DNA from: Amblyornis subalaris
Taxonomy: Eukaryota > Chordata > Aves > Passeriformes > Ptilonorhynchidae
Reading direction: 5' to 3'
DNA length: 64,000 nt
Assembly (NCBI GenBank): GCA_018881555.1
Contig: JACAXG010000051.1
Coordinates: 5,319,546-5,383,545 of the forward strand
This document shows, piece by piece, positions 63,337 to 64,000 of the stretch. Under the pieces are notes generated by a model that saw nothing but the letters and a program-made list of their open reading frames with translations, was not told the DNA's origin and ran no database searches. The position numbers and the translations under genes were made by a program. The first letter of the stretch is position 1. Each line of letters opens with the position of its first letter.

Positions 63337-63910
63337 AGAAAGGTCAGACCAATCATTTTCCTGAAGTGCCTATCTCTGTATTGACTATACAGAGCCTAAG
63401 GTTGCCTGCTGAATATTACCTGCTGAAATTAAATGAGTCTCTCACACAAAAATTTGAAAACACCTGGTAACCTATTTTAAATACATACTGGAGGAAAAGA
63501 AAGTGTATTTTTCAGCCAGATTGCTCTTGCTTTGCACTTGCAGTATTTCATTTACCCAGTTTTCAAAATTNGGGCACTCTTCTTCTAAGAATTGCCCCAC
63601 CATGAAGCTCTGCTTATTGTATAATTAACTATGGACCCCATTTTTGAAATATTAATAATGATGTCAGAGCATAGTGTCAATGTATTTATTAAATAACTCT
63701 TTAGGGTTCTTTCCAAGGTGACAGCAACAGTATTTAGAACAGAATATTCAGCACACTTCATTCAGATCTATGTGTTCCTTGATTAATTCTTAGATACATC
63801 ACTATTCTGTAGATACATATTTGTACCTAAGCCTAACATATACCAATACTCTGCCTGATTCAGGAATATATTGATACATTTACTAATAAATTCATTATTT
63901 CCCTTTTTTT

Positions 63911-63920
63911 ATATATATAT
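63911..63920. repeat. AT dinucleotide microsatellite
   Basis: Five AT units directly after a T run. A minor simple repeat. Confidence 0.85.
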
Positions 63921-64000
63921 CTTGCTGCTTTACTTTTATTCAAACAGAAGCATTCATACACCTCTTCATTTTCTGTTGCTTATAGCCCTACAGCACCTCT

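Larger units (their letters stand above)
52826..64000. other. AT-rich gene-empty stretch to the window end
   Basis: No recognised exon. The most coding-like frame is on the minus strand at 57008-57274 (89 codons from a GTG, open a little further upstream, no ATG at its head), and it resembles nothing I know. The interval holds the repeat-rich patch at 57.9-59.3 kb, a CpG-enriched patch at 62200-62320, AT microsatellites and a 22-bp near-palindrome. AT-rich conserved-looking sequence lies at 60470-60720. Confidence 0.55.

Noticed and set aside
1..64000. CRISPR arrays, operons, phage or bacterial genes
   Set aside because: No direct-repeat/spacer arrays and no dense long ORFs; the transposon content is avian.

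Overview
This window is nuclear DNA from a bird, most likely an oscine passerine. The basis is its transposon set. It has three clear 5'-truncated CR1 LINEs (9904-10640, 14729-14946 and 50970-52825, all reading on the minus strand). It has one older CR1-like scrap (31310-31375). It has a tRNA-Ile-derived SINE with a CR1 3' tail (34573-34716), the architecture of TguSINE1 from zebra finch. An ERVL-like LTR piece runs in from the left edge (1-774). The rest is AT-rich, CpG-poor, unique-looking DNA. About 140 isolated single Ns are spread through it, as expected if heterozygous sites were masked.

I found no protein-coding exon I can assign to a known family. The longest open frames are antisense shadows of CR1 or LTR sequence, or sit in the CpG island. 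The window therefore reads as intergenic DNA or part of a very long intron.

Layout. 1-774: LTR piece. 775-9903: unique AT-rich DNA with small duplications and hairpins. 9904-10640: CR1 with the C-terminal end of its ORF2. 14729-14946: short CR1 tail. 14947-33559: gene-empty, with a purine-rich tract, a pyrimidine tract, a bulged hairpin and the old CR1 scrap. 33560-35070: a GC-richer segment of unknown origin into which the SINE has inserted. 35071-44799: gene-empty, with a 14-bp perfect inverted repeat at 37243-37309. 44800-45180: a strong CpG island, the only promoter-like feature. It is flanked on the plus strand by a splice-bounded candidate exon (45652-45880) and on the minus strand by an open frame ending at a good splice donor (45188-45440). 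50970-52825: the longest CR1, with a degraded reverse transcriptase. 52826-64000: gene-empty, with inverted and tandem repeats concentrated at 57.9-59.3 kb and a near-palindrome at 63315-63336.

The most interesting points are the CpG island with candidate spliced transcripts on both sides, the SINE and LINE in one window that share a 3' tail, the long inverted repeat at 37.2 kb, and the cluster of hairpins and duplications at 57.9-58.6 kb.
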